Source of the DNA: an uncultured Sanguibacteroides sp.
Lineage (GTDB): Bacteria; Bacteroidota; Bacteroidia; Bacteroidales; Marinifilaceae
Assembly (NCBI RefSeq): GCF_900543425.1
Contig: NZ_UQRQ01000003.1
Location: 124,001-188,000, forward strand
DNA length: 64,000 nt
Reading direction: 5' to 3'
The notes under the pieces were generated by a model. That model was not told the DNA's origin and did no database searches. It saw only the letters and a list, made by a program, of their open reading frames with translations. Position 1 is the first letter of the stretch. Every line of letters starts with the position of its first letter. The translations under genes and the position numbers were made by a program. Below are positions 1 to 9,507 of the stretch, piece by piece.

Positions 1-1340
1 TGGATATCGTGGAATTCGAGGATCCTAAAGGGGTAATCGTTTCAACGGGAGGACAGATTCCCAATAATCTTGCTATGCGTTTATACGGACAACAAGTGCC
101 TATCCTGGGGACTTCCCCGGAGTCTATCGACCGGGCGGAAGATCGGCAAAAGTTCTCTTCTATGTGTGATGAATTGGGTATAGACCAACCTCGGTGGAGT
201 GAATTGACGAGTATCGGAGATATCTACCAGTTTGTGGATAAGGTTGGTTTTCCGGTTTTGATACGTCCTTCTTACGTCCTCTCCGGTGCTGCTATGAACG
301 TGGTATCGAATAAGGAAGAGTTGGTATATTTTCTTGAACTGGCGGCTGAAGTTTCCAAAGATCATCCGGTGGTGGTTTCCGAATTTATAGAGCAAGCAAA
401 GGAGATTGAGATCGATGCCGTGGCTCAGGATGGTGAGATCAAAGCCTATGCTATTAGTGAACATATCGAGTTTGCAGGAGTCCATTCGGGAGATGCGACC
501 ATTGTATTTCCGGCACAGAAGCTTTATATAGAAACGATTCGGAGAATAAAAAAAATAACCCGGTTAATCGCGAAGGAGTTAAATATTTCCGGTCCTTTCA
601 ATATGCAGTTTTTAGCGAAAGATAACGATATTAAAGTGATAGAATGTAATTTAAGAGCGTCGCGGAGTTTTCCATTCGTTTCAAAAGTGTTGAAATATAA
701 TTTTATAGATATGGCGACCCGAATCATGCTGGGAGAAAAAGTGGAGCTCTTGAATAAGTCGGTCTTTGATCTGGATTATGTCGGGATCAAAGCTTCCCAG
801 TTCTCTTTTGCTCGTTTATTAAAGGCAGATCCGGTATTGGGAGTCGATATGGCATCTACCGGGGAGGTCGGTTGTATAGGGGAAAATTATTATGAAGCCG
901 TATTGAAAAGTATGCTTTCGGTCGGGCACCGGATTCCTCGTAAGAATATTTTAATCTCTTCCGGTCCCTCCCGTTCGAAGGTGGAATTACTTACTTCTGC
1001 CCGGATGTTACAGGAAAAAGGATATACTATTTATGCCACGGAAGGTACGGCAAAGTTCTTCGAGGAGAATGGAATAAAGGTTACCGTTCTTTATTGGCCG
1101 GATGAGGACAAAGAGCCGAATGTCATGGAATTTTTGAAAGAGAGAAAAGTGGATTTGGTGATCAATATACCTAAGAATCATACGAAAAGAGAACTTGATA
1201 ATGGTTATAAAATTCGCCGGGCAGCGGTAGATTATAATATTCCGCTAATAACGAACGCTCGTTTGGCAAGTGCTTTTATTTACGCGATCTGTAAAGTCGG
1301 ATCGGACGAAATCGTGATTAAAAGTTGGGACGAATATTAA
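1..1340 (+). CDS. carB: Carbamoyl-phosphate synthase large subunit, 3' part
   Basis: This is the C-terminal ~40% of the large subunit, which makes carbamoyl phosphate from bicarbonate, ammonia and ATP for pyrimidine and arginine synthesis. The frame is open to the left edge, so the start lies outside the window; the GTG at 9 is internal. Counting from that codon, the second ATP-grasp domain is seen in GFPVLIRPSYVLSG (80-93) and in the metal/ATP-binding stretch around NMQF and IECNLRAS (198-218). The allosteric MGS-like domain follows from about 312 (ISSGPSRSKVELL). Family length is about 1070 residues and nothing looks broken. The call is secure; the missing N-terminal half cannot be judged. 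Confidence 0.96.
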   Translation, partial: DIVEFEDPKGVIVSTGGQIPNNLAMRLYGQQVPILGTSPESIDRAEDRQKFSSMCDELGIDQPRWSELTSIGDIYQFVDKVGFPVLIRPSYVLSGAAMNVVSNKEELVYFLELAAEVSKDHPVVVSEFIEQAKEIEIDAVAQDGEIKAYAISEHIEFAGVHSGDATIVFPAQKLYIETIRRIKKITRLIAKELNISGPFNMQFLAKDNDIKVIECNLRASRSFPFVSKVLKYNFIDMATRIMLGEKVELLNKSVFDLDYVGIKASQFSFARLLKADPVLGVDMASTGEVGCIGENYYEAVLKSMLSVGHRIPRKNILISSGPSRSKVELLTSARMLQEKGYTIYATEGTAKFFEENGIKVTVLYWPDEDKEPNVMEFLKERKVDLVINIPKNHTKRELDNGYKIRRAAVDYNIPLITNARLASAFIYAICKVGSDEIVIKSWDEY

Positions 1341-1505
1341 TCGTTCGTCATTTATCGGTTGAAAATGTTGTATCGTAAATACCTAAGTATCATTACAAAA
1401 TTATAGCCAAGTCTGTGATTTGTTTGTTTTTTGTTTAAAAACAAAATAAACCTGTGCCGGAATAAAAGAAAATCGTTTATTTTTACAGAATAATAATTTG
1501 AAATT

Positions 1506-1904
1506 ATGAATAAGAAAAAAATAAATCGATTGATTTATATAGGGGCCTTATTGATATTATTTATAATAGGTGTGATTTTATGGTATCAACAGATAGGAGG
1601 TTCAGAGACAGAAGTTTATACTGTCATTCATCAAAAAGAGGCTTCTTTTGATTTTAAATCCAAATTTAAAAAGCCGGAACAAATAAAAATCCGTTTCGAG
1701 GGAAAAGTGGATTGTGATGCTTTGCTTGTGGTAAAAGACGTAGGGCAGTCGATAAAATCCAGAATAACATTTCCGATTAAAAAAGGTGATTTAAAAGAGA
1801 AGGTTTTGGATTGTAAATGGACTTCTCCCGATATATCGCTTCAGCTCCGATCCAGCGAGTGCGAGATAAATAATTTAAAAATCATTCTCGAAGTTTTGGA
1901 ATAG
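1506..1904 (+). CDS. Small membrane-anchored protein of unknown function
   Basis: The product is 132 residues and I do not recognise a family. Residues 1-8 are basic (MNKKKINR), followed by a single hydrophobic helix at about 9-27, so it should be an N-terminal membrane anchor with about 105 residues outside the membrane. The rest is rich in alternating hydrophobic/charged residues (for example QIKIRFEGKVDCDALLVV), which suggests a beta-sandwich-like fold. It has three cysteines, at about 57, 103 and 118. It sits alone between carB and a penicillin-binding protein gene that has its own promoter box, so no operon partner gives a clue to function. Confidence 0.7.
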   Translation: MNKKKINRLIYIGALLILFIIGVILWYQQIGGSETEVYTVIHQKEASFDFKSKFKKPEQIKIRFEGKVDCDALLVVKDVGQSIKSRITFPIKKGDLKEKVLDCKWTSPDISLQLRSSECEINNLKIILEVLE

Positions 1905-1981
1905 TTTGCATAGGTGAGTTTTGTGAGGAAAGACCAGAGAGTTAAGAATATATTATAAGGGAAAGATTCAGATTTATTTTC

Positions 1982-1989
1982 TAACTTTG
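1982..1989 (+). promoter_or_regulatory. Promoter -7 box for the penicillin-binding protein gene
   Basis: TAACTTTG followed by C matches the Bacteroidota -7 consensus TAnnTTTG. It lies 25 bp before the ATG at 2014 and covers an in-frame TTG at 1987, so that TTG cannot be the start. No clear TTTG -33 element is seen. Confidence 0.6.
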
Positions 1990-2013
1990 CGTCTCAAAAT
2001 TAATACGGATAAG

Positions 2014-4344
2014 ATGTTAAAAAGATATTGGAAAAGCTTTACGATTTTTTGGAGTCTGTTTATTCTTTTCGTGGCAGGTATTTTTTTCTTTTTTTATTTG
2101 ATATCTGACGGGAAGTTAGGTTTTATGCCTACTTTCGAGGAATTGGAGAATCCGAATAATCGTTTTGCCAGTGAGATTTATTCTGCGGATGGGAAAATTA
2201 TTGGAAAATATTTTCGGGGAAGTGAGAACCGGCGTTATACGGACTACCACGATATCCCCCAGTGTGTGGTAGACGCATTGATTGCCACGGAGGATGTACG
2301 TTTCTATGAGCATAGCGGTATCGATGTACGGGGGCTGTTCCGGGTGGCAAAAGGAATGGTAACGGGAAGTAGCTCTTCCGGAGGAGGGAGTACGATTACG
2401 CAACAATTGGCAAAGATGCTGTTTCCGCGTTCGGCCAATCAGAATTTTATGGAATTGGCTTTGCGTAAATTTCGGGAATGGGTCATTGCGGTAAAATTGG
2501 AAAAGAGTTACACGAAAGAGGAGATCATTACCATGTACCTTAATAAATTTGATTTTTTGAATCTGGCGGTCGGCATAAACTCGGCGGCTAATATTTATTT
2601 TGCTACGACTCCTGATTCTCTGCGGGTGGAACAGGCCGCAATGTTGATCGGTATGGCTAAAAATCCCTCGTTGTTTAATCCTGTTCGTCGTCCGGATAAA
2701 ACCTTGGGACGCCGGAATGTGGTATTGGGACAAATGTATAAATACGGTAAAATCACCCAGGCGGAATATGATTCTTTAACCCTTTTACCTTTGGGCATTG
2801 ATTTTAGAAAAGAGGATCATAAGGAAGGGATTGCTACTTATTTCAGAGAATATTTAAGGCAGTTTATGACGGCCAATAAGCCGAAGCGGGAGGATTACAA
2901 ATGGAATAAGTCTCAATATGTTTTGGATTCCGTTGCTTGGGAAACGAATCCGCTTTATGGTTGGTGTAATAAGAATTTCAAATCTGACGGATCATATTAT
3001 GATATTTATTCCGACGGTTTAAAAATTTACACGACTTTGGATTCGCGCATGCAAAAATACGCGGAAGAGGCCGTGGCGGAGCATTTGGGGCAGACGTTGC
3101 AGCCGACCTTTCATAATGAAAGAGTGCAAAAGAAAAATCCTCCCTTCTCAAACGATATGACGAAAGAGGAAATAGAGGATATTTTGAATCAGGCCGTTAA
3201 ACGCTCTGATCGTTATAAATCCATGCTGGCAGAAGGTAAAACTTATAGTGAAATAAAAAAGGAGTTTTTAAAACCGGTACAAATGTCTGTTTTTACCTGG
3301 AAAGGTGTCAGAGATACGGTTTTATCCCCTATGGATTCGATTAAACATTATAAATCGTTTTTCCGTGCCGGTTTTATGGCATTGGATCCGAAGACCGGTA
3401 ATATAAAAGCTTATGTCGGAGGACCGGACTATCGCTATTTTATGTATGATATGGTGAGCGTGGGAAAACGCCAGGTGGGATCAACGATCAAGCCGATCCT
3501 ATATACATTGGCTATGCAGGAAGGGTTAGCTCCTTGTCAGAAGGTTTTGAATGTTGCTCAGACATTTGTGTTACCCGACGGAACAACCTGGACGCCTCGG
3601 AACTCTACGGATAAACGGGAAAACGAGTGGGTAACGTTGAAATGGGGATTGGCCAATTCCGTGAATAATATTTCCGGGTGGGTGATGAAGCAGTTTACTC
3701 CCGAGGCGGTGGCCCAGATGGCTCATAAAATGGGTATTACCAGTTTCATCGATCCGGTGCCTGCCCTGTTTTTAGGATCTTCTGAAATTTCTGTAAAAGA
3801 GATGGTATCTGCCTTTGCTATTTATTCGAATAAAGGAGTCTATAATTCTCCGATGATGGTAACGAAGGTTGAAGATAAATACGGGAATGTATTGGCCCGT
3901 TTTGAACCGGAATCGAGAGAGGTTATTACTGAAAATACGGCTTATCTGATGGCAAGTCTTTTGAAAGCGGTCGTTGACGAAGGAACGGGAAGGCGTATCC
4001 GTTTCCGTTATCACTTTACGAATCCGATCGGGGGTAAAACGGGTACGACACAAAATCATTCCGACGGATGGTTTATCGGTATTACTCCAGATTTGGCTGG
4101 AGGTGTTTGGGTCGGAGCCGAAGATCGCTCTATCCATTTCCAAAATTTGGCAAACGGACAGGGAGCCAGTATGGCTTTACCTATTTGGGCCCTGTTTATG
4201 CAAAAAGTATATGCAGATAAATCCATTGCCATGCCTCAACGGGATTTTGAGGCTCCTGTAGGAATGAATAATGTTTTGGATTGTGGTGACGAGGAAAAAG
4301 ACGGAAGAGCGATCCAGCCGGAGGAGGAGGAAGAGTTTTTTTAG
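2014..4344 (+). CDS. Class A penicillin-binding protein (PBP1A-like)
   Basis: This is a bifunctional peptidoglycan synthase, 776 residues from the ATG at 2014. A membrane anchor lies at about 9-31. The GT51 glycosyltransferase domain follows, with ATEDVRFYEH (91-100, catalytic Glu93) and STITQQLAKMLF (126-137). The transpeptidase domain has all three motifs: STIK at 490-493, SVN at 549-551 and KTG at 675-677. The C-terminus is a short acidic tail (EEEEEFF). Length is normal and no motif is missing. An earlier in-frame TTG at 1987 is rejected because it lies inside the -7 promoter box. The gene probably has its own promoter and serves septal or lateral wall synthesis. Confidence 0.93.
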   Translation: MLKRYWKSFTIFWSLFILFVAGIFFFFYLISDGKLGFMPTFEELENPNNRFASEIYSADGKIIGKYFRGSENRRYTDYHDIPQCVVDALIATEDVRFYEHSGIDVRGLFRVAKGMVTGSSSSGGGSTITQQLAKMLFPRSANQNFMELALRKFREWVIAVKLEKSYTKEEIITMYLNKFDFLNLAVGINSAANIYFATTPDSLRVEQAAMLIGMAKNPSLFNPVRRPDKTLGRRNVVLGQMYKYGKITQAEYDSLTLLPLGIDFRKEDHKEGIATYFREYLRQFMTANKPKREDYKWNKSQYVLDSVAWETNPLYGWCNKNFKSDGSYYDIYSDGLKIYTTLDSRMQKYAEEAVAEHLGQTLQPTFHNERVQKKNPPFSNDMTKEEIEDILNQAVKRSDRYKSMLAEGKTYSEIKKEFLKPVQMSVFTWKGVRDTVLSPMDSIKHYKSFFRAGFMALDPKTGNIKAYVGGPDYRYFMYDMVSVGKRQVGSTIKPILYTLAMQEGLAPCQKVLNVAQTFVLPDGTTWTPRNSTDKRENEWVTLKWGLANSVNNISGWVMKQFTPEAVAQMAHKMGITSFIDPVPALFLGSSEISVKEMVSAFAIYSNKGVYNSPMMVTKVEDKYGNVLARFEPESREVITENTAYLMASLLKAVVDEGTGRRIRFRYHFTNPIGGKTGTTQNHSDGWFIGITPDLAGGVWVGAEDRSIHFQNLANGQGASMALPIWALFMQKVYADKSIAMPQRDFEAPVGMNNVLDCGDEEKDGRAIQPEEEEEFF

Positions 4345-4483
4345 TTGGGATTTGAGTTTCGGATTTCATCGTTGATTGTGAATAAAAAGAGTCTTATGCC
4401 TGATCTTTGCATCTGAAATGCTTTCCGGAGTAGTATGGCGTGTATTTTTTACGGCATGACATTTTACTAAATTTACGAAGGAT

Positions 4484-5848
4484 ATGGTAAAATCAAAAAG
4501 TGTTTTTGTTTGTCAGAATTGTGGAGCCAAAGAACCCAAGTGGGTTGGAAAATGTTCTACCTGCGGAGAGTGGAATAGTTTTGTCGAGGAGGTGGAGGTT
4601 ATCACGAAAGGTAATCGGGCGACTTCCGGAATCGGAGGGAGTTCGTTAAGACCCTTGAGATTGTCGGAGGTAAAGGCCAATGCTGACGAACGGATGGATA
4701 CCAGAGACGATGAGTTGAACCGGGTTCTGGGAGGAGGTTTAGTTCCCGGTTCTATGATTTTGTTGGGGGGAGAACCTGGGATCGGTAAATCTACCTTGGT
4801 CCTTCAGTTTGCCCTTCATAATCGTTGCGGTAAGGTGCTTTATGTGTCGGGGGAGGAAAGTGTATCTCAGATTAAAATGCGGGCACAACGTTTAGGGGCT
4901 GAAAATGACGATTGTCTGTTTCTTTCCGGTAATTCCTTGGAAGCCGTGTTGGAACATGCTAAGGTCTTAGAACCGAAGTTGTTGATTATTGATTCTATTC
5001 AGACTTTGGCCACGGAGGCCGTTGATGCTATTCCCGGTAGTTTGTCTCAAATTCGGGAGTGTACGAACGTGTTGTTACGATTTTCAAAGGAGAATACGAT
5101 TACCACCATATTGATCGGACATATTACCAAAGACGGGCAATTGGCCGGTCCTAAAATACTGGAACATATGGTGGATACCGTTTTGCAGTTCGAAGGAGAC
5201 CAGCAGTATATGTATCGGATATTGCGTTCTATGAAAAATCGTTTCGGATCGACCTCGGAGATCGGGATTTACGAGATGTTGCAATCGGGATTACGTCAGG
5301 TGACTAATCCTTCTGAGTTGCTATTGTCGAATCACGGGGAAGAGTTGAGCGGCATTGCCGTTTCGGCTACGGTGGAGGGGGTAAGACCTATTTTATTGGA
5401 AGTACAGGCGTTGGTGAGTACGGCTGCTTATGGAACCCCTCAACGTTCGGCTACCGGTTTTGATACCAGACGTTTGAATATGTTATTGGCGGTTTTGGAG
5501 AAACGAGTCGGTTTCCGTTTAGCGGCTAAAGATGTCTTTTTAAATATAGCCGGAGGTATCCGGGTGAGTGATCCCGCTCTTGATTTGGGAGTTGTTATGG
5601 CCGTGTTATCTTCTAATATGGATGCAGCTCTTCCCAAAGATACGGTATTTGCCGGAGAGGTCGGTTTATCCGGAGAAATTAGAGCCGTTAGTCGTATCGA
5701 ACAGCGGATTGCCGAAGCGGAGAAATTAGGTTTTAAACGAATTTTTATTCCTCTCGGGAATAAAAAAGCGTTGACCAAAAAAACAGAAAAAATTGAAGTC
5801 CGTTTCTTTTCAAAAATTGCGGATATATGCCGGGAGCTTTTTAAATAA
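4484..5848 (+). CDS. radA: DNA repair protein RadA
   Basis: RadA is a RecA-like, DnaB-type helicase that drives branch migration during recombinational repair. The order of parts is complete: a C4 zinc finger (Cys10, Cys13, Cys24, Cys27), a Walker A loop GGEPGIGKST (95-104), Walker B around LLIIDSIQT (167-174), the RadA-specific KNRFG motif (251-255), and a C-terminal Lon-protease-like domain. At 454 residues it has the usual length. It lies 139 bp after the penicillin-binding protein gene. A weak -7-like TAAATTTA precedes it, so it may be read separately. A bidirectional terminator hairpin starts at its stop codon. Confidence 0.95.
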   Translation: MVKSKSVFVCQNCGAKEPKWVGKCSTCGEWNSFVEEVEVITKGNRATSGIGGSSLRPLRLSEVKANADERMDTRDDELNRVLGGGLVPGSMILLGGEPGIGKSTLVLQFALHNRCGKVLYVSGEESVSQIKMRAQRLGAENDDCLFLSGNSLEAVLEHAKVLEPKLLIIDSIQTLATEAVDAIPGSLSQIRECTNVLLRFSKENTITTILIGHITKDGQLAGPKILEHMVDTVLQFEGDQQYMYRILRSMKNRFGSTSEIGIYEMLQSGLRQVTNPSELLLSNHGEELSGIAVSATVEGVRPILLEVQALVSTAAYGTPQRSATGFDTRRLNMLLAVLEKRVGFRLAAKDVFLNIAGGIRVSDPALDLGVVMAVLSSNMDAALPKDTVFAGEVGLSGEIRAVSRIEQRIAEAEKLGFKRIFIPLGNKKALTKKTEKIEVRFFSKIADICRELFK

Positions 5849-5882
5849 CAAAGAGGTCGATCACATGACCGGCCCCTTTGTT
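5847..5882. terminator. Bidirectional terminator between radA and the S9 peptidase gene
   Basis: AACAAAG (5847-5853) pairs with CTTTGTT (5876-5882), with a further GGTC/GACC inner pairing. It separates two convergent genes, and both flanks are AT-rich. Confidence 0.7.
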
Positions 5883-5895
5883 ATTCTTTGAGAGA

Positions 5896-8574
5896 TTACT
5901 TAGTAAAATCATATTTTTGGTCGTAACCTCTTTCTTGGATATTGATTCCCTCTTTCATCCATCGGGGTAAGGGAGTGTCTTTCAGATAATGATCAAAAAA
6001 TTGTTCCATTCGTATGGTCCAATCCATTTGTGCCGGACGGGATCTTAGGAAATGTCCCTCTCCCATGTAATTTAATAACCATGCCGGTCGTTGTAGTCTT
6101 CGCAAAGCAAGGAACAGGTTACGTCCGTCGTAAAATGCCACGGCTTCGTCTTTATCGCAATGAAAAATCAGGGTCGGAGTATGGATTTTGTCGGCAAACA
6201 ATAGAGGTGAATTTTCGATGTATCCCGGTAAGTCTTCCCATAATGTTTTACCCATACGGCATTGCCAGTCTTCATACATGAGCATACAAGCTATTCCTCC
6301 CTCGTCTCTTATTCCGGTGTATACGGAAGTGATATTAATCAAAGCGGCTCCGATATTGACGCATTTGAACAGATTGGTTCGAGTTACGATATAGGCCACC
6401 TGAAAACCGGACCAGCTGTGCCCTTGTAGTCCGATACGGTTTGAATCCAGAATCTGTCGGTCTATTAAAGCTTTTGTACCGCTGACAACAGCATTGTAAG
6501 AGCTTTTGCCGGGTTCACCGATTTTAAAATAGACATCCGGCTGGAACACGATGTAGCCTTTGCTGACGTAAGTCGGAATATCGATCATGGCATGGCTTAG
6601 TCCCGGAACAGGATGAATATGCATTTCCGGAGTGTGCGTTTCGTAAAACGTGACAATGGATGGATAACTTCGGGTAGGATCGTAGTTGTCCGGAAGATAA
6701 AGCAACCCTTGATTCTGTTTTCCTTCGTAATTGGTCCATTCAACTTGTTGAACGGATCCCCAGGCATACTCTTTTTGTTGCGGATTTACGGAAGTTATTT
6801 TTTTCATTTGTTTAAAAGAACGATCACTAACCCATAAATCTCGTTCCTCTTCATAGCTTTGCTTGAAACATACGACTGTTTTTCGGTTTTCACTCTCTTG
6901 AAGGATTTCAATATCGAATGCGCCCTCTATTTTGGGCGTTAATTTTCCCTGGGGCGAAAGTTGATATATCCCGTGATCTTTATTTTCCCAATTCATAGAG
7001 TAAAGCTCCTGGGGTCTGTGTAAATCGATGAACAGTTCGTTTCTTTCGGGATTGACAAACCTGAATATGGTATGGTGCTTGCGACCGGATTCCTTCGTCC
7101 AGCTATAGGTTTTTTCTTCTCCCTTTAAATCGATTACCCAGATATCATACCGATCGTAAACAAGCAATTTCTTTCCGTCATTACTCCAGCCTGCAATCCC
7201 ATACGGGGGAGCGGGATTCGGCCTGTCATACAATTCGTTTTGTAAAGGATAGGGAATTTCATCCGTTAATTTTCTTTGGGTAAAGGTCTCCGGGTTTAGC
7301 AATACCCAGGATGAACTCGTGTTGTCGAAAAAAAGGATATGATCTCCGTTTGGTGTCCATTGAACCGGACGGGTTAATGCCTGGGCAATCATTTTGCTCT
7401 CTCCGTTAGATAGATCTACAAGATAAAGATCATATCTGGCATCGTGTTGCCAGTCCCTAAACTTTCGATAAGGAATCTTGTCGGTTTTAAAAGCAAATTT
7501 AGGATCTTTATTACTCTGGATGTATAAAGCGGAATAGTTGGAATCACAAATTTTATAATGCTTCTTTCGTTGTAAATCGAATATTCCTTTTGAAGGAGAG
7601 GGGATAGGGTTTAAGATTCCTCCCTTCGCCTGTTGGGACGGGATCATCTCGTCATTCCAACTCCAAAGTTCCAGTTGAAAACTTTCGTCTTTTTCTCCTC
7701 GGGGAGAGCGTGATCTTCTGGGGGTAGGCAGATCGTATAAAAGGAATTTATTATCTCCTAAAATCTCAGCAGATTCGATATCCATTGATATGGTGTCGAT
7801 CTGGCTGTAATCCAATAATTTGGATACTGAATTATTTTGTAAGGAAAAAGTATAGAGATTTTTTGCCGTTTTATCGTTGGTATCGGCAACAACTAAAAAA
7901 TTTCCTTTTTTTCCCCGTTCGTCGAATCTGAAAAAAGAAAGGGTTTTTGTTGAATCTCTGTATAACGTTTTATGTTGTTGTGTATGAAATACATTACCGT
8001 AACGAATGATATTGCAGGAGGGAGTTTGTTCAAGGTATATTATTTTGGAATCCCGTTCATAAAATTGATAATTTCCGATCCGTTCCAGAATAACACTATC
8101 GTTTGTTTCTATGTTTTTAATTACGAAGGCTTGGTCATCTTCCCGGAAATAGGAAAATTGAGGAGCGTAAGGACTAAATTCGGCTCCTTCGGGACATACG
8201 ATCTCCTTTTGATTTTTTAAAGAACGGGCTATTAGGGTAGGTATTGATTTATTTTCCGAAGGCATGATACGGTTATAGGTAATCCAGTCCCCCAGTGCAA
8301 AAAATTGGTTGAAATCGATTTGATTCAGCGTAATGGTTTTTCCGGTTTTTACTTCATATAAATAGTAGGTTTGACGGGCACTTTTATTTTTTTCCTCGTT
8401 ATCGTGATACAAGTAACGGTATTTTACCCATTTCCCATTCATGGACAATTCGTGGGAGTTAACATATCTCCATTGCTTATAAGCTTTTTCGTCCAATGCT
8501 TTTTTTTGAGCAAAACCGGGGATGTAAAAAAATAAGGAAGTAAACAGAAAGAAGAGAGGGTGTAAATAATGCAT
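5896..8574 (-). CDS. Secreted S9 (prolyl oligopeptidase family) serine peptidase
   Basis: The product is 892 residues with an N-terminal signal peptide (hydrophobic stretch at about 5-22, ending near GFAQ), so it should be periplasmic. The middle is a long propeller-like region. The C-terminal alpha/beta-hydrolase domain carries the likely triad: Ser720 in GHSWSG (718-723), Asp807 or Asp809 in CDKDEA, and His841 in GEGHFL. The nucleophile elbow is GHSWSG, where DPP4-type enzymes have GxSYGG. The role is probably peptide degradation; the substrate is unknown. A stem-loop lies between the upstream lipoprotein gene and this start, and I see no TAnnTTTG box after it, so it may depend on readthrough. 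Confidence 0.88.
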   Translation of the reverse strand: MHYLHPLFFLFTSLFFYIPGFAQKKALDEKAYKQWRYVNSHELSMNGKWVKYRYLYHDNEEKNKSARQTYYLYEVKTGKTITLNQIDFNQFFALGDWITYNRIMPSENKSIPTLIARSLKNQKEIVCPEGAEFSPYAPQFSYFREDDQAFVIKNIETNDSVILERIGNYQFYERDSKIIYLEQTPSCNIIRYGNVFHTQQHKTLYRDSTKTLSFFRFDERGKKGNFLVVADTNDKTAKNLYTFSLQNNSVSKLLDYSQIDTISMDIESAEILGDNKFLLYDLPTPRRSRSPRGEKDESFQLELWSWNDEMIPSQQAKGGILNPIPSPSKGIFDLQRKKHYKICDSNYSALYIQSNKDPKFAFKTDKIPYRKFRDWQHDARYDLYLVDLSNGESKMIAQALTRPVQWTPNGDHILFFDNTSSSWVLLNPETFTQRKLTDEIPYPLQNELYDRPNPAPPYGIAGWSNDGKKLLVYDRYDIWVIDLKGEEKTYSWTKESGRKHHTIFRFVNPERNELFIDLHRPQELYSMNWENKDHGIYQLSPQGKLTPKIEGAFDIEILQESENRKTVVCFKQSYEEERDLWVSDRSFKQMKKITSVNPQQKEYAWGSVQQVEWTNYEGKQNQGLLYLPDNYDPTRSYPSIVTFYETHTPEMHIHPVPGLSHAMIDIPTYVSKGYIVFQPDVYFKIGEPGKSSYNAVVSGTKALIDRQILDSNRIGLQGHSWSGFQVAYIVTRTNLFKCVNIGAALINITSVYTGIRDEGGIACMLMYEDWQCRMGKTLWEDLPGYIENSPLLFADKIHTPTLIFHCDKDEAVAFYDGRNLFLALRRLQRPAWLLNYMGEGHFLRSRPAQMDWTIRMEQFFDHYLKDTPLPRWMKEGINIQERGYDQKYDFTK

Positions 8575-8593
8575 ATAATATAAGAATTTGAAA

Positions 8594-8632
8594 GGAGGTG
8601 TCTTGGGAATTTATCCCTATTAAGACACCTCC
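8594..8632 (-). terminator. Hairpin between the small lipoprotein gene and the S9 peptidase gene
   Basis: A perfect 11-bp stem, GGAGGTGTCTT (8594-8604) and AAGACACCTCC (8622-8632). On the minus strand it is followed by TTTC and AT-rich sequence. It could terminate the lipoprotein transcript or act as an attenuator in the peptidase leader. Confidence 0.65.
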
Positions 8633-8644
8633 GGAAAAATGTTA

Positions 8645-9094
8645 TTATTGGATATCGGTACTTGAGGTAGAATCTTGTTCTACGGTCGTATTGGCTTGAG
8701 GAGTAACTTTTTCTTTGATGATTTTTGTATTTAGATACAAAAAGGCAAGCCGTGGATTGGCTTCTTGTACTACTAAAGATAATGAATCGGCTGTTAATTG
8801 ACCGATTTTTTCTTTGGTTTCATAAGCTTCTTTTTCTCCGTTTTCTCCAATGCTGGTTCCTTTAATAATTAAATAACCGTCTTTGATTTCCCAGGTTTTC
8901 AAATCTAAAGAAGGAATATTAATGGCTTCGCATATTCCGTCCTTTTTGAAGTTGAATCCCTTTAATTCCCCGGTAGATTGATAGGTATAAGGATTACACC
9001 ACTCTCCGATGATCTTTTTCTCCATCTCTTTTTGGGGATTACTACTACAAGCACAAAAGATTAAAATTAAACCAAGGTAAATTAAGTTTTTCAT
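8645..9094 (-). CDS. Small lipoprotein, lipocalin-like
   Basis: The product is 149 residues with a lipoprotein signal: a hydrophobic stretch, then Cys16 preceded by Ala (FCACSSN). The mature part starts with a stretch (about 22-45) of the form KKIIGEWCNPY...FNFKKDG, as in small Bacteroidota lipocalin-like lipoproteins, where a conserved G-x-W opens the barrel. The barrel strands end near 125 and a Thr/Ser-rich tail follows. No ligand is known. It lies just upstream of the S9 peptidase gene on the same strand with a hairpin between them. A candidate -7 box is at 9229-9236. Confidence 0.65.
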   Translation of the reverse strand: MKNLIYLGLILIFCACSSNPQKEMEKKIIGEWCNPYTYQSTGELKGFNFKKDGICEAINIPSLDLKTWEIKDGYLIIKGTSIGENGEKEAYETKEKIGQLTADSLSLVVQEANPRLAFLYLNTKIIKEKVTPQANTTVEQDSTSSTDIQ

Positions 9095-9228
9095 GTTTTC
9101 GTTTTTAAAAAAATTAAGATTATATTATTATTACACACACCGGATCAAAAAGGATTAATCCGGTTTTATTTTTGACATTATCTTAACAGTTTAATAAGTA
9201 TGTAAGGGAGAGTTCTCGTTAGGTGCTG

Positions 9229-9236
9229 CAAAAGTA
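9229..9236 (-). promoter_or_regulatory. Candidate -7 box for the small lipoprotein gene
   Basis: On the minus strand this reads TACTTTTG followed by C, matching TAnnTTTG. It lies about 135 bp before the start at 9094. No clear -33 partner is seen. Confidence 0.4.
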
Positions 9237-9450
9237 TCTATTTTTTGTGATGAACCATGGAAGGTAAACGATTATTTTTCCCTTTGTCGGGGCAATTAGC
9301 ACTCAGGGACGGGGCTAAGGTGCTATTTTAAAAGTTAGGTAATATCTAATAGGATTCATAGCATTTAAAAAACGATGCAAAATAATTTCCGAGAATCATC
9401 TCACGTGTACTGATTCGTTGAATCCTTTTTTCTTTGTAAAAACAAAACCG

Positions 9451-9458
9451 TATCTTTG
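9451..9458 (+). promoter_or_regulatory. Promoter -7 box for the DMT permease gene
   Basis: TATCTTTG matches TAnnTTTG and lies 49 bp before the ATG at 9508. It is downstream of the in-frame TTG at 9418, which argues against that longer start. Confidence 0.55.
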
Positions 9459-9507
9459 TTGCCGCTTTAATTTACTGACTTATAATGGATATAAACAGTT
9501 TTTAATC

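Larger units (their letters stand above)
9095..9507. other. Intergenic region between divergent genes, no gene seen
   Basis: About 410 bp without a supportable coding region. It holds a minus-strand -7 box (9229-9236), a plus-strand -7 box (9451-9458), and a stem-loop TAGCAC (9297-9302)/GTGCTA (9320-9325) followed by TTTT whose transcript is not evident. Confidence 0.6.

Noticed and set aside
2116..2733. Long antisense frame inside the penicillin-binding protein gene
   Set aside because: It is the shadow of a well-supported gene; the sense frame has all family motifs.
9297..9329. Stem-loop with T run as an sRNA terminator
   Set aside because: No plus-strand promoter or transcript upstream of it is visible, and the loop is long (17 bases).
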